64,000 nucleotides of DNA from Brevibacterium moorei (GCF_024580735.1 NZ_JANIJX010000004.1:124001-188000); one strand, 5' to 3'. Numbered from the stretch's first letter, positions 18,409 through 28,001 are shown. Notes: generated from the sequence alone by a model not told the origin. Translations and numbers: made by a program.

Positions 18409-18458
18409 GGTGCCGCCGCCGTGGCGGCAAGCGGCGGCACCGGGATAGAGTGGGGCCT

Positions 18459-18971
18459 GTGAGAGCCCACATCCAGTCCCGTGTCGTCGCCGTCCTCGGT
18501 GGCAGTGCCATGGTGCTCGCCCTGAGCGCCTGCAGCCTGTTCGGTCCTTCGGGCAGTGCTCCCGCCGATGATCCCACGCCGGGGAAGAAGCAGACTCCCG
18601 CGGATGTGCAGAAGGTGATCAAGACCCTGAAGCCACTGGCGCAGAAGGACAAGGCGCCCAGCGCCAAGGACTTCTTCCAGACGATGACCGCCGCGGGCTA
18701 CAAGAAGTCCGCGCTGGAGGCCACCATCGATGCCACGCCCCTGGATACGGGGATTCCGGCCAAGATGTTCGGCGTCCGGGTGTCCGGCGGCTGCGTGATC
18801 GGCGAGATCCGCGGCGGCAAGGTCGAGGCTAAGAAGGTCCCGCGGACCAAGAGTACGGGAACCTGCCTGGTGGGCGATGTGCAACGGCCGGCGGGAGTCG
18901 CCACGCCTTCGGGGGAGCCCCGGGGTTCCGAGCAGACTGGCCCGGACGAACTGCTGCCCGGTGACGGCTGA
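18459..18971 (+). CDS. Small lipoprotein
   Basis: 170-residue protein with a lipoprotein signal: basic n-region, hydrophobic core V-V-A-V-L-G-G-S-A-M-V-L-A-L and lipobox L-S-A-C, acylated Cys at 25. The mature part has a charged linker (T-P-G-K-K-Q-T-P) and a compact domain with K-M-F-G-V-R-V-S-G-G-C-V-I-G and T-G-T-C-L-V-G, two cysteines that could form a disulfide. The GTG at 18459 is used; another GTG at 18450 is in frame. Function unknown; it sits between ssb and ettA. Confidence 0.7.
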   Translation: MRAHIQSRVVAVLGGSAMVLALSACSLFGPSGSAPADDPTPGKKQTPADVQKVIKTLKPLAQKDKAPSAKDFFQTMTAAGYKKSALEATIDATPLDTGIPAKMFGVRVSGGCVIGEIRGGKVEAKKVPRTKSTGTCLVGDVQRPAGVATPSGEPRGSEQTGPDELLPGDG

Positions 18972-19052
18972 GTCGGTCGAACAGGTCCTACGCAGTGTAA
19001 ACGGTGCCGGGACTGGCCCGGGTGTGGGCTGACCGGATAGGCTAAGGGCACT

Positions 19053-20735
19053 ATGCCAGAGTTCATTTACACCATGTACAAGGCGCGCAAGGCGCACGGT
19101 GACAAGGTCATCCTCGACGATGTGTCGATGTCGTTCTACCCCGGTGCCAAGATCGGCATGGTCGGTCCCAACGGCGCGGGTAAGTCGACGATCCTCAAGA
19201 TCATGGCGGGCCTCGACCAGCCGTCGAACGGCGAGGCCAAGCTGGCCCCCGGCTTCACGGTGGGCATCCTGCTGCAGGAACCGCCGCTGAACGACGACAA
19301 GACCGTCCTGGGTAATGTCGAGGAGGGCGTTGGTGAGATCAAGGCCAAGCTCGACCGCTACAACGAGATCTCCGAGGAGATGGCCAACCCCGACGCGGAC
19401 TTCGACGCGCTGATGGAGGAGATGGGCAAACTCCAGGAGGCCATCGACGCCGCCGACGCCTGGGACCTGGACTCCCAGCTGGAACAGGCGATGGACGCCC
19501 TGCGCTGCCCACCGCCGGAAACCGACGTCAAGGTCCTCTCCGGTGGTGAACGCCGCCGCGTCGCCCTGTGCAAGCTGCTGCTGGAGAAGCCCGATCTGCT
19601 GTTGCTCGACGAGCCGACCAACCACCTGGACGCGGAATCGGTGCTGTGGCTCGAGCAGCACCTGCACTCCTACCCCGGCGCCGTCATCGCCGTGACCCAC
19701 GATAGGTACTTCCTCGACCACGTGGCCGAATGGATCGCGGAGGTCGACCGCGGTCACCTGTATCCCTATGAGGGCAACTACTCGACCTATCTGGAGAAGA
19801 AGGAAGAGCGCCTCCAGGTGCAGGGCAAGAAGGACGCCAAAATGGCCAAGCGGCTCAAGGAGGAACTCGATTGGGTTCGTTCCAACGCCAAGGCCAGGCA
19901 GACGAAGTCCAAGGCCCGTCTGAACCGCTATGAGGAAATGGCGGCTGAGGCGGAGAAGACCCGCAAGCTGGACTTCGAGGAGATCCAGATCCCGCCGGGC
20001 CCGCGGCTGGGCAATGTCGTCATCGAGGCGAAGAACCTGGTCAAGGGCTTCGACGGGCGCACCCTGATCGACGGACTGTCGTTCGATCTGCCGCGCAACG
20101 GCATCGTCGGCGTGATCGGTCCCAACGGCGTGGGCAAGTCGACTCTGTTCAAGACGATCGTGGGTCTCGAACCGATCGATGGTGGAGAACTCAAGGTCGG
20201 CGAAACGGTCAAGATCAGCTATGTCGACCAGAACCGCGGTGGAATCGATCCGGAGAAGTCGCTGTGGGAGGTCGTCTCCGACGGACTGGACTACATCCAG
20301 GTCGGCAATGTCGAAATGCCCTCACGGGCCTATGTCTCGGCGTTCGGCTTCAAGGGTCCTGACCAGCAGAAGAAGGCCGGAGTTCTCTCCGGCGGTGAGC
20401 GCAACCGGCTGAACCTGGCGCTGACCCTCAAGCAGGGCGGTAACCTGCTGCTGCTCGATGAGCCCACCAACGACTTGGACGTGGAGACGCTCAGCTCGCT
20501 CGAGGACGCCCTGCTGGCCTTCCCCGGTTGCGCTGTGGTGGTATCCCACGACCGGTGGTTCCTCGACCGTATCGCCACCCACATCCTGGCGTGGGAGGGC
20601 ACGGAGGAAGACCCCGCCCAGTGGTACTGGTACGAGGGCAACTTCGAAGGCTACGAGAAGAACAAGGTCGAGCGCCTGGGCGAGGACGCCGCGCGGCCCC
20701 ACCGGGTGACGCACCGTCGTCTGACCCGCGGCTGA
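19053..20735 (+). CDS. ettA: Energy-dependent translational throttle protein EttA (ABC-F)
   Basis: 560-residue ABC-F protein that binds the ribosomal E site and gates the first translocation according to the ADP/ATP ratio. Walker A motifs are G-P-N-G-A-G-K-S-T (38-46) and G-P-N-G-V-G-K-S-T. Signatures are L-S-G-G-E-R-R-R-V and L-S-G-G-E-R-N-R-L. The EttA-type arm is between Walker A and the signature of the first half, and the linker has Q-T-K-S-K-A-R-L-N-R-Y. The C-terminal R-P-H-R-V-T-H-R-R-L is characteristic of EttA. High conservation makes the assignment certain. Confidence 0.97.
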   Translation: MPEFIYTMYKARKAHGDKVILDDVSMSFYPGAKIGMVGPNGAGKSTILKIMAGLDQPSNGEAKLAPGFTVGILLQEPPLNDDKTVLGNVEEGVGEIKAKLDRYNEISEEMANPDADFDALMEEMGKLQEAIDAADAWDLDSQLEQAMDALRCPPPETDVKVLSGGERRRVALCKLLLEKPDLLLLDEPTNHLDAESVLWLEQHLHSYPGAVIAVTHDRYFLDHVAEWIAEVDRGHLYPYEGNYSTYLEKKEERLQVQGKKDAKMAKRLKEELDWVRSNAKARQTKSKARLNRYEEMAAEAEKTRKLDFEEIQIPPGPRLGNVVIEAKNLVKGFDGRTLIDGLSFDLPRNGIVGVIGPNGVGKSTLFKTIVGLEPIDGGELKVGETVKISYVDQNRGGIDPEKSLWEVVSDGLDYIQVGNVEMPSRAYVSAFGFKGPDQQKKAGVLSGGERNRLNLALTLKQGGNLLLLDEPTNDLDVETLSSLEDALLAFPGCAVVVSHDRWFLDRIATHILAWEGTEEDPAQWYWYEGNFEGYEKNKVERLGEDAARPHRVTHRRLTRG

Positions 20736-20783
20736 CACCGGCCGGGTACCGGGGCCGGAGGTCCGGGGTGAAAGAATGAGCCA

Positions 20784-21326
20784 ATGAGTTTCGAATTGGT
20801 CAACCCCCTGATCTCCGGCCCCTTCACGCGTGTGCTCATCGAGTTGCGCTGGGGCGATATGGACGCCTATGGGCACGTCAACAACGTCACCCAGCTGAAA
20901 ATCCTGGAAGAGGCACGTGTGCGTGCCTTCGGTTCCCCCACCGCCGCGCGCGATGTCCAGCCGGTGGCCGGTCCCGCCGGTGCTGCTCGGCAGGTGTTCG
21001 GCACGGCCCTGCCACAGGTGTTCCGGGCCGCCAGCGACGGCGCCGACATCCTGGTCTCGAGCCATGCGATTGAATATCGCACGCCGGTGCCTTACCGTGA
21101 GGGCCCCATCGCCGTGGACCTGGTGCTGGCGAAGGTCTCGCCGGTGCTCATCACCGTGGGCTACGTGATCGGAGAACCCGACGGCTCGGCCCAGTACTCG
21201 GTGGCCGAGACCGACGTCGTCTTCGTCGACTCCATCACCCACCGGGCGCGCCGGCTCAGCGAGCACGAATACGCGGAGCTGAGCGGGGCAGTGGTCGGCC
21301 CGATCCGGATGAAGAGGCGCAAGTGA
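20784..21326 (+). CDS. Acyl-CoA thioesterase, hotdog fold (4HBT)
   Basis: 180 residues. The N-terminal half has L-R-W-G-D-M-D-A-Y-G-H-V-N-N, the 4-hydroxybenzoyl-CoA-thioesterase-type active-site motif (Asp in G-D-M-D-A) followed by E-E-A-R-V-R. An insertion of about 25 residues follows, then the I-E-Y-R-T-P-V-P-Y strand. Substrate unknown. The gene is coupled to the next by a GTGA overlap, a pair also seen beside ettA in mycobacteria. Confidence 0.88.
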   Translation: MSFELVNPLISGPFTRVLIELRWGDMDAYGHVNNVTQLKILEEARVRAFGSPTAARDVQPVAGPAGAARQVFGTALPQVFRAASDGADILVSSHAIEYRTPVPYREGPIAVDLVLAKVSPVLITVGYVIGEPDGSAQYSVAETDVVFVDSITHRARRLSEHEYAELSGAVVGPIRMKRRK

Positions 21327-22033
21327 CGTCCCTGCATCCGGCCGATTCGGGAGCGCTGGCCGACTGGCAGTTGTTCACCGCCCGCCTGCTGCGGGCCGAT
21401 CCGGACGCCGCCGTGCGCTTGAGCGTGGGCGGCGATGTGCTGGTGCTCACTACAGCTCCCCTGTATCCGGCCGGCTTGGGCGACACGATGCCCCTGGTGC
21501 TGGCGATGCGGATGCTGCGATTGAGTGACTCCGGGCTGGACGGGCTGGACCGGGTGGTGCCGGCTCGCGCGCTCGGCGACAGGTTCGCCCGAGCGGAAAC
21601 CACCGGCGACGCCCGTCTGCCCCTGCCTCCGACCGAGGTGCCCGTCGCCTGGACGGCTCGCACCCCGCCCCGGACCGGCTGGACCAACGTGGGCGAGGTC
21701 CCGGCCGCGAACCTGGTCGAGGTTGCCCGCGCCGGAATCGCCGAGGTCGCCCAGGGCAGCCCCTCCGGTTCCGGTGGGCATGCGGTGAGCAGGCTGCGCC
21801 GCCTGGTGTGGAGCCGGGAGGTCGAACTCGAGCCGGGCGCCCCGGCCGCTGCAATGGGGCCCGAGCGCCTGCCATCCGTACCCGCAGGAATGGCCTACGC
21901 CGGTGAGGTCCTGGGGTTCTTACCGCATGGACCCGTGCTCGAAGACTCCGGGGTCACGGTGTTCCGGGTCTCCGGCTGGTTGCGCCTGACGACTCGCGGC
22001 GGCCATCTGCTGACGCCCCTGCGCAGCCTCTAG
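21323..22033 (+). CDS. Conserved actinobacterial protein of unknown function
   Basis: 236-residue soluble protein, starting GTG inside the previous stop. Visible blocks: L-Y-P-A-G-L-G-D-T-M-P-L-V-L-A-M-R, R-V-V-P-A-R-A-L-G-D-R-F, P-P-R-T-G-W and G-F-L. No catalytic motif, membrane helix or signal peptide is seen. Its constant position after a thioesterase and before glbO in actinobacteria suggests a shared role with the thioesterase. Its stop overlaps the globin stop on the other strand. Confidence 0.7.
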   Translation: MTSLHPADSGALADWQLFTARLLRADPDAAVRLSVGGDVLVLTTAPLYPAGLGDTMPLVLAMRMLRLSDSGLDGLDRVVPARALGDRFARAETTGDARLPLPPTEVPVAWTARTPPRTGWTNVGEVPAANLVEVARAGIAEVAQGSPSGSGGHAVSRLRRLVWSREVELEPGAPAAAMGPERLPSVPAGMAYAGEVLGFLPHGPVLEDSGVTVFRVSGWLRLTTRGGHLLTPLRSL

Positions 22034-22503
22034 GAGCGGTCGTTGGAACCCGGGGTCCGATCCCGGGCGCCGGGCTCTTCGAAGCTGTTGATCATGGCAG
22101 TCGCCGCACGGTTGAAGTAGTCCCACATCGCAGCGTCGTACATGGGTGCCAGTTCCAGTGTGTCGAGTGCTGCGCGCATATGGGCCAGCCAGTGTTCGCG
22201 CCCGCGGGGAGTGACGGTGAAGGGCATGTGGCGCATCCGCAGACGGGGGTGCCCGCGTTCCTGCGAATAGGTGGTGGGCCCACCGAAGTACTGTTCGAGG
22301 AAACCCTGCAGCCGGTGCTTGGCGCCGACGAGTTCCCGGCCGTCTGGATACATGGCGATCAGGTAGGGGTCATCGGCGACCCCGGCGTAGAAGGCGTCGA
22401 CCAGCTTCGTGAAAGTGGGGTGCCCGCCGACCAGGGCGAACATGCTCTGGGGCGCTTCGGCAGCGTCCTGTGTTGTCATCGGAGTTCCGTCATTTGCGCG
22501 CAT
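22030..22503 (-). CDS. glbO: Group II truncated haemoglobin (TrHbO)
   Basis: 157-residue globin binding haem; reversible O2 binding or NO/peroxide detoxification by family. The proximal His92 lies in G-H-P-R-L-R-M-R-H-M-P-F, the Tyr at B10 is Tyr39 (D-A-F-Y-A-G-V) and the conserved Trp at G8 is Trp105 (H-W-L-A-H-M). G-G-P-T-T-Y-S is typical of the O group. The ATG at 22503 has a strong GGAAGGAC upstream, within the last codons of mscS (14-bp overlap); an ATG at 22479 is a weaker alternative. It is co-transcribed with mscS. Confidence 0.95.
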   Translation of the reverse strand: MRANDGTPMTTQDAAEAPQSMFALVGGHPTFTKLVDAFYAGVADDPYLIAMYPDGRELVGAKHRLQGFLEQYFGGPTTYSQERGHPRLRMRHMPFTVTPRGREHWLAHMRAALDTLELAPMYDAAMWDYFNRAATAMINSFEEPGARDRTPGSNDRS

Positions 22504-23590
22504 CGTCCTTCCCAGACACCGTCTCGACCTCGGTCGACTCTACCGCACCGGCGCCCAGTGGCCCCATGGAGCGCAGCACCGTCTGCATCTCGAAGGGCAC
22601 GGCCAGGTCCCGTCGCGAAAGCTGGTGGCGGAAGTTCTTGCGGAACTCGCGTGAGACGGAGCCGTTCTGCCCCGGTCGCGTCTTGATTGTGACCCGGACC
22701 GTCACCGCCTCGCCGGTCATCTGCTGGACGCCCAGGACCTCTGGGTCCTCCAACAACGACTTCTTCAGCTCCGGCTGTGCCTGCAGATGGGTGATCGTAT
22801 CGGCGATCACAGCGTTGATCGCGTCATCGTCCGCCTCATAGGGGAAGGGCAGATCGAGCACAGCCACGGACCATCCCTGGGAGGAATTCCCCACCTTGAA
22901 GATCTCGCCGTTGCGGATATGCCACAGGGTGCCGTCCATGGCCCGGATCTTCGTGATCCGCAGACCGACCTCTTCGACGCTGCCCTGGACTTCGCCCAGG
23001 TCCACTGAGTCGCCGATGCCGAACTGGTCCTCGATGACGATGAAGAAGCCGGACAGATAGTCCTTGACCAGGGTCTGGGCCCCGAAGCCCAGGGCGATGC
23101 CCACGATCCCGGCCGATGCCAGCACCGGCGCCAGATTGAAGCCCAATTCGGTCAACACCATCATGCCCGTGATGACGGCCACGACAATGGCGGTCAGGGA
23201 CTGCAACAGTGAACCGACTGTGCGCGCCCGCTGGGCCCGCCTGGCCCTGGTCATCGGGTCCTGTCCGAACATCTCAACGGAACGCGATGACTTGCCCATG
23301 CGCAGCCGGCCGTCCGCGCCGGCTGCGATCGACCGAGTGAAGCGGCGGATGATGAGCCGCAGGATCAGCGCGATCAGCAGGGCGACGAGGATGATCACGG
23401 CGATCTTCAACGGTGTGCCCAGCCAGAATGCGTAGTCGAAGTCACGCGCCTTCTGCACCGTCTCGTCGACCGTGCGCTCGAAACCGGTTGACGTGGGCGT
23501 CGGGGTGGGTGAGGTCGTCCCGTCCGCAGGCCCGGGGGAGACCGAGGAAGGGGACGGGGTGGACTGAGCGAAGACGGACTGAGCGTTCAT
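22490..23590 (-). CDS. MscS-type mechanosensitive channel
   Basis: 366 residues. After a Ser/Pro/Thr-rich N-terminus, membrane helices lie at about 60-83 and 125-150, then the pore helix with G-I-V-G-I-A-L-G-F-G-A-Q-T-L-V-K-D-Y-L-S-G-F-F-I, followed by the MscS beta domain (F-G-I-G-D-S-V-D-L-G-E-V-Q-G-S-V-E-E-V-G). By family it opens on hypo-osmotic shock. The ATG at 23590 is preferred over the GTG at 23596 since GGAG lies 6 bp before it. The N-terminal extension has no recognised domain. Confidence 0.93.
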   Translation of the reverse strand: MNAQSVFAQSTPSPSSVSPGPADGTTSPTPTPTSTGFERTVDETVQKARDFDYAFWLGTPLKIAVIILVALLIALILRLIIRRFTRSIAAGADGRLRMGKSSRSVEMFGQDPMTRARRAQRARTVGSLLQSLTAIVVAVITGMMVLTELGFNLAPVLASAGIVGIALGFGAQTLVKDYLSGFFIVIEDQFGIGDSVDLGEVQGSVEEVGLRITKIRAMDGTLWHIRNGEIFKVGNSSQGWSVAVLDLPFPYEADDDAINAVIADTITHLQAQPELKKSLLEDPEVLGVQQMTGEAVTVRVTIKTRPGQNGSVSREFRKNFRHQLSRRDLAVPFEMQTVLRSMGPLGAGAVESTEVETVSGKDDARK

Positions 23591-23723
23591 ATGCACTCCA
23601 GGCTAGTGGAGGCCGCTGAACGGTTCCCAGGACCCCGCTGAGTTCCTCCCGAAAATCCGATACCGAAACGTTATAAAGTCAGATGGTCGCATAGGCGGCC
23701 GCAGACACGGTCGGCCGGAAGCG

Positions 23724-23762
23724 CCGCCGGCCCCGACCCCTCTGGAGGGTCGGGGCCGGCGG
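23724..23762 (-). terminator. Terminator between pepN and mscS
   Basis: CCGCCGGCCCCGACCC (23724-23739) pairs perfectly with GGGTCGGGGCCGGCGG (23747-23762) around a 7-nt loop, a 16-bp stem. It lies 44 bp after the pepN stop on the minus strand and ahead of mscS, which is in the same orientation. The rest of the 216-bp gap holds a -10-like TATAAC on the minus strand at 23669-23674, a possible mscS promoter. Confidence 0.75.
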
Positions 23763-23806
23763 ACGGTCGGCAGGCCGCTGTCGCGCATGCCGGGCGGATG
23801 AGCCGC

Positions 23807-26434
23807 CTATTCGGCTGTGCGCACCCGCAGGGTCCGCTCCGCGGAGTCCAGGTTCTCCCTCATCAGGCGGACCAGGCCCTTGTGGGCCTCGGCGTGCCCG
23901 TCCAGCCAGCTGCGGGTCGCCTCGACGGTGGCAGCCGAAGCCGGCGGGTACAGGCCCAGGGTCAGGGTCTGGGCGATCTCCAGGGTGCGGTCGGCCCAGA
24001 CCGATTCGATCCGCTCGAAGTAGGCAGAGCGGAAGTCGCCCAGTCCCTCACCCGCTGCGATGAGCGAGCCATCCGGATTCTCGATCCCGTGGCCGAATCC
24101 GCGGGTGATGGCGTCGACCATCGTATTGGGCACCGAGGTGTCGGTGAGGAGTCGCACGAAGGTAGCAGTCTTGACCGCGGAATCGGCGCGCGCGGCCTTG
24201 GCCGTGCCCGCCGCGTAATGTCCGTCTGCGGTGTTGTCGGCGGCCAACCAGCCATCGATGGCAGCATCGTCGAGGCGGCCGGCGGCTGCCAGCGCGATGA
24301 TGATCTCCCAGCGCAGATCGGTATCCACGCTCAGCCCCGGTCCCGGCTCGGTGGTGCCGGCCAGAATCGCCTCGAGGGTGTCGAGCTGTTCGGCGCTCGC
24401 GGCGTGCTTGACGAAGGCCTGGAACAGCTGGAACTGCTGATCGGAGTTCGCCGGCGCCTGCTGGACCATCGTCCACAGGGCTGCTGCGGCCTCGGTCCGG
24501 CCGGCCGGCCTGTCGGCGGGGGCGGTGTAGGCGCCCAGGGCCGTGGCCAGATTGCGCATCTGCACATTGAGCGCGGTCGAATGGACGACCGATGGCAGGT
24601 GCTTCTCCAGGGCGTGCACATAGGCTGCCGGGGCCAGTTCGCCGTCGCGCACCATGTCCCACAGGGTCGTCAACGCCACAGTCTGCGTGAGCACATCGGA
24701 GAAGCCGTCCAGATGCTCCAGCACGACCTGCAACGACTCCGGATCGAATCGGACCTTGGCGTAGGTAAGATCCTGATCGTTGACGACGATGACCGCGGGG
24801 CGCTGCGCGGGCACGGGCAGTTCGACCGATGCGCCGTCCAGATCGAGCTCGTGCAACGCCGTGCGTTCGAGCTGCCCGCCGACCAGATCGTAGTAGCCCA
24901 CGGCCAGGCGGTGCGGGCGCAGCGAGGGCACGGGCCGGCCGGCGAGCGCAAAGGGCTCCTGCAGCAGGGCGATGCGCTCCACCGTGCCGTCGGAACCGGA
25001 TTCGACGATCGGCCGGATCAGGTTCACCCCCGATTCCTGCAGCCACAGCTTCGTCCAGGCGTCGACGTCGCGGCCGGAGGCCACCGCCAGTTCGGCCAGC
25101 AGATCGGCCAGGGTCGCGTTGGACCACGAGTGCTTGTCGAAGTACGCCTTGATGCCGGTGAAGAACTGCTCGCGGCCGACCCAGGCGACCAGCTGTTTGA
25201 GCACGGATGCGCCCTTGGCATAGGTGATGCCGTCGAAGTTGACCTCGACATCGGCCAGATCCTCGATCGGGGCGACGATCGGGTGGGTGCTGGGCAGCTG
25301 GTCCTGGCGGTAGGCCCAGGCCTTCTCCAGGGAGGCGAAGGTGGTCCAGCCCTCGGTGAACTCGGTGGCTTCGGCGGTCGCCAGGGTGGACATGAATTCG
25401 GCGAAGGACTCATTGAGCCACAGGTCGTTCCACCACTTCATGGTGACCAGATCGCCGAACCACATATGGGCGAGTTCGTGCAGGATCGTCACCACGCGAC
25501 GCTCCACCGTGGCGCCGGTGGGCCGGGAACGGAATACGTACTTCTCCACGAAGGTCACCGCGCCGGCGTTCTCCATTGCGCCTGCGTTGAACTCCGGGAC
25601 GAACAGCTGGTCGTACTTCTCGAAGGGATACGGAGTGTCGAACAGGTCCTCGTAGAAGGCGAAGCCGGCGCGGGTGACGTCGAAGATGTTGTCGGCATCG
25701 ATGTAGTCGAACAGCGAGGCACGGGTATAGACACCCAGCGGCACGGCCTCGCCGTCGGCCGACTGCAGCGAGGAGTGCACCGACTTGTAGGGCCCGGCGA
25801 CGATCGCGGTGATGTAGCTGGCGATCCGCGGGGTGGGGGCGAAGCGCCAGACCGCCATGGCCTCGGCGGAGTCCTCGGGCATGTCCCGGGGCGCGCTTGC
25901 CAGACCGCCGAGCACATCGTCCACGGAGTCGGTGGGTGCGGGGGTGGGGGAGTTGGAGACCACGGCCCACCGGGCCGGCGCGACGATCGTGAAGGCGAAG
26001 GTGGCCTTGAGGTCGGGCTGTTCGAACACGGAGAAGACGCGGCGCGAATCGGGGACCTCGAACTGGGAGTACAGGTAGGTTTCGCCGTCGGCCGGATCGA
26101 CGAAGCGGTGCAGGCCCTCGCCGGTGTTCATGTAGAAGAACTCGGCGTCGACGACCAGCTCGTTGCGCTCCTGAAGTTCCGGCAGGCGGATGCGTCCGGG
26201 GCCCACGTACTTGGCCGGGTCCAGGATTTCGCCGTTGAGCCGCAGCTCGTGAACCGAGGAGGTGATCGCATCGATGAACGTCTGCGTGCCCGCTTCTGCG
26301 GTGAAGGCCACCACCGTGCGGCTGCGGAAGGTCGGTCCCTTTCCGGTGAGCACCAGGGTGACGTCATAGGAGTCGACTCGCAGGGCCGCCGCGCGTGCGG
26401 CGGCCTCCAGCCGGGTCAGATTGTGCTGGGCCAT
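23807..26434 (-). CDS. pepN: Aminopeptidase N, M1 family
   Basis: 875-residue zinc aminopeptidase that removes N-terminal residues from peptides in the cytosol. The substrate motif G-A-M-E-N is at 285-289, the zinc site H-E-L-A-H at 319-323 and the third ligand Glu at 342 in N-E-S-F-A-E-F. The C-terminal helical ERAP-like domain (about 550-875) is full length. ATG at 26434 with AAGGACC upstream. Divergent from the DsbA-like gene across a palindromic spacer. Confidence 0.97.
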   Translation of the reverse strand: MAQHNLTRLEAAARAAALRVDSYDVTLVLTGKGPTFRSRTVVAFTAEAGTQTFIDAITSSVHELRLNGEILDPAKYVGPGRIRLPELQERNELVVDAEFFYMNTGEGLHRFVDPADGETYLYSQFEVPDSRRVFSVFEQPDLKATFAFTIVAPARWAVVSNSPTPAPTDSVDDVLGGLASAPRDMPEDSAEAMAVWRFAPTPRIASYITAIVAGPYKSVHSSLQSADGEAVPLGVYTRASLFDYIDADNIFDVTRAGFAFYEDLFDTPYPFEKYDQLFVPEFNAGAMENAGAVTFVEKYVFRSRPTGATVERRVVTILHELAHMWFGDLVTMKWWNDLWLNESFAEFMSTLATAEATEFTEGWTTFASLEKAWAYRQDQLPSTHPIVAPIEDLADVEVNFDGITYAKGASVLKQLVAWVGREQFFTGIKAYFDKHSWSNATLADLLAELAVASGRDVDAWTKLWLQESGVNLIRPIVESGSDGTVERIALLQEPFALAGRPVPSLRPHRLAVGYYDLVGGQLERTALHELDLDGASVELPVPAQRPAVIVVNDQDLTYAKVRFDPESLQVVLEHLDGFSDVLTQTVALTTLWDMVRDGELAPAAYVHALEKHLPSVVHSTALNVQMRNLATALGAYTAPADRPAGRTEAAAALWTMVQQAPANSDQQFQLFQAFVKHAASAEQLDTLEAILAGTTEPGPGLSVDTDLRWEIIIALAAAGRLDDAAIDGWLAADNTADGHYAAGTAKAARADSAVKTATFVRLLTDTSVPNTMVDAITRGFGHGIENPDGSLIAAGEGLGDFRSAYFERIESVWADRTLEIAQTLTLGLYPPASAATVEATRSWLDGHAEAHKGLVRLMRENLDSAERTLRVRTAE

Positions 26435-26449
26435 TGGTCCTTCTTCCCT

Positions 26450-26475
26450 CTTGCAATGTCCGTGTGACTTGCAAG
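26450..26475. promoter_or_regulatory. Inverted repeat between pepN and the DsbA-like gene
   Basis: CTTGCAA (26450-26456) and TTGCAAG (26469-26475) form a perfect 7+7 inverted repeat with a 12-bp spacer, in the centre of the divergent 100-bp gap. TATTCT (26476-26481) could be a -10 for the plus-strand gene. The layout suits a dimeric repressor or redox regulator controlling both genes. Confidence 0.45.
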
Positions 26476-26534
26476 TATTCTTTCATGTGAGGCCCGGGCA
26501 GCCACCGGGCACCGTCGATTCCTCGGAGGATGAT

Positions 26535-27143
26535 ATGGCCACGCAAACCCTAGATTTCTGGTTCGATCCGAGCTGCCCCTGGGCCTGGATGGCATCGCGC
26601 TGGGCGCTGGAGGTCCAGCGGGTCCGCGACGTCGAGGTCGAATTCCATGTGATGAGCCTGGCAGTGCTCAACGAGGGCCGGGAGGAGCTGCCGGAGGACT
26701 ACAAAGCCGCCATGCAGCGGGCCTGGGGCCCCGTGCGGGTGATCATCGCTGCGGCCGCCGGTCACGGCAAGCAGGTCATCGAACCGCTGTACACGGCCAT
26801 GGGCACTCGCATTCACCCGGGCGGCAACAAGGACTATCCGCAGGTCATCGCCGAGTCCCTGGCCGAGGTCGGGCTGCCGGCGGAACTGGCACAGGCCGCT
26901 GATTCGACTGAGTGGGACGATGCGCTGCGGGCCTCCCATCAGGAGGGGATCTCCAAGGTCGGCGAGGACGTGGGCACTCCGGTCGTGGCCGTGGGCGATG
27001 TCGCCTTCTTCGGTCCCGTCGTCACCCCCGCTCCCAAGGGCGAGGCCGCGGGTAAACTGTTCGACGGCCTCGTCCTCGTGGCCGGCACCCCCGGGTTCTT
27101 CGAACTGAAGCGCACCCGGACATCCGGCCCGATCTTCGACTGA
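26535..27143 (+). CDS. DsbA-family, mycothiol-type nitroreductase-like protein
   Basis: 202-residue thioredoxin-fold protein. The active site reads D-P-S-C-P-W-A-W, with Cys14 but Ala at 17, so it is a single-cysteine form of the C-x-x-C site. The Mtb relative Rv2466c has Cys-Pro-Trp-Cys. The cis-Pro loop G-T-P-V-V-A-V-G is present. By family it works with mycothiol, possibly as a nitroreductase or a bacterial glutathione-S-transferase-like protein. The ATG at 26535 follows GGAGGATGAT. It is next to pepN and rpiB, the same order as in M. tuberculosis. Confidence 0.88.
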   Translation: MATQTLDFWFDPSCPWAWMASRWALEVQRVRDVEVEFHVMSLAVLNEGREELPEDYKAAMQRAWGPVRVIIAAAAGHGKQVIEPLYTAMGTRIHPGGNKDYPQVIAESLAEVGLPAELAQAADSTEWDDALRASHQEGISKVGEDVGTPVVAVGDVAFFGPVVTPAPKGEAAGKLFDGLVLVAGTPGFFELKRTRTSGPIFD

Positions 27144-27168
27144 ACACCCTACGACTAGGAGTCTGACA

Positions 27169-27627
27169 GTGCGCGTGCACCTGGGAACCGATCATGCCGG
27201 TTTCGAATTCAAGGAAATCCTCAAGCAGCATCTGAGTGAAGCCGGCTTCGAGGTCGTGGACCACGGAGCGCTGGAATACGATGCGCTCGACGACTACCCG
27301 TCCTTCTGCATCGCAGCGGCCGAGGCGACGGTCGCCGACCGCGCGGAGGGCCTCGACTCGCTCGGCGTGGTCGTCGGTGGTTCGGGCAATGGCGAGCAGA
27401 TCTCGGCGAACAAGGTCAAGGGCGCCCGCTGCGCCCTGGCCTGGAACATCGACACAGCCCAGCTGGCCAGGCAGCACAACGATGCATGGATCGTGTCCAT
27501 CGGCGCCCGGCAGCATCCGCAGGACGAGGCTCTGGCGATCGTCGACGCCTTCCTGGCCGAACCATTCTCCGGTGATGAACGTCACGCCCGCCGAATCGCG
27601 AAGATCGGCGCGTACGAAGAGAAGTGA
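27169..27627 (+). CDS. rpiB: Ribose-5-phosphate isomerase B
   Basis: 152-residue isomerase of the pentose phosphate pathway (ribose 5-phosphate to ribulose 5-phosphate). D8-H9 in G-T-D-H-A-G and the loop G-G-S-G-N-G-E-Q at 70-77 are visible. As in M. tuberculosis RpiB the catalytic base is Glu76; the Cys used by E. coli is absent. S-I-G-A-R-Q-H closes the site. GTG start 25 bp after the DsbA-like gene, behind AGGAG (27157-27161). Confidence 0.95.
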   Translation: MRVHLGTDHAGFEFKEILKQHLSEAGFEVVDHGALEYDALDDYPSFCIAAAEATVADRAEGLDSLGVVVGGSGNGEQISANKVKGARCALAWNIDTAQLARQHNDAWIVSIGARQHPQDEALAIVDAFLAEPFSGDERHARRIAKIGAYEEK

Positions 27628-27660
27628 TGCGCTGAGCCGGGGTGACTGCCCCCGGCACAC

Positions 27661-27697
27661 GAACAGGGCCCCGGAGTTCAACTCCGGGGCCCTGTTC
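27661..27697. terminator. Bidirectional terminator, rpiB / tRNA-Pro
   Basis: GAACAGGGCCCCGGAGT (27661-27677) and ACTCCGGGGCCCTGTTC (27681-27697) pair perfectly over 17 bp with a 3-nt loop. It sits between rpiB (plus) and tRNA-Pro (minus), so it can end both transcripts. Confidence 0.85.
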
Positions 27698-27703
27698 ATT
27701 CGG

Positions 27704-27777
27704 TCGGGACGACAGGATTTGAACCTGCGACATCCTGCTCCCAAAGCAGGCGCGCTACCAAGCTGCGCCACGTCCCG
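27704..27777 (-). tRNA. tRNA-Pro(UGG)
   Basis: Minus-strand cloverleaf of 74 nt. Acceptor CGGGACG pairs with CGTCCCG, discriminator A. Anticodon stem CCTGC/GCAGG encloses TTTGGGA with anticodon TGG (reads CCN, mainly CCA). T arm GCAGG-TTCAAAT-CCTGT. The 3' CCA is not encoded. Confidence 0.95.
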
Positions 27778-27918
27778 TGACCGTGATCGAGTATATGTCA
27801 TCACCGGTGGGGCGCCTAATCCCCGGTTGGTGCGGTGCCGAATCCGGCTTATGGACCTACGCTGCGGGGGCCGTTTTGCGCATGGCCGGATCGTCCAGTA
27901 GAGTTGAGCTCGTCCTTC

Positions 27919-27992
27919 GGGGATGTAGCTCAATGGTAGAGCCTCAGTCTTCCAAACTGATTACGCGGGTTCGATTCCCGTCATCCCCTCCA
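27919..27992 (+). tRNA. tRNA-Gly(UCC)
   Basis: Acceptor GGGGATG pairs with CATCCCC, anticodon stem TCAGT/ACTGA encloses CTTCCAA with anticodon TCC (reads GGA). T arm GCGGG-TTCGATT-CCCGT. Discriminator T at 27989 and the 3' CCA (27990-27992) is encoded. A terminator follows. Confidence 0.95.
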
Positions 27993-28001
27993 GATTCGTC
28001 G

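Noticed and set aside
23798..26467. 889-residue open frame on the plus strand, opposite pepN
   Set aside because: The minus strand encodes a complete aminopeptidase with all motifs; the antisense frame is a by-product of GC-rich third positions.
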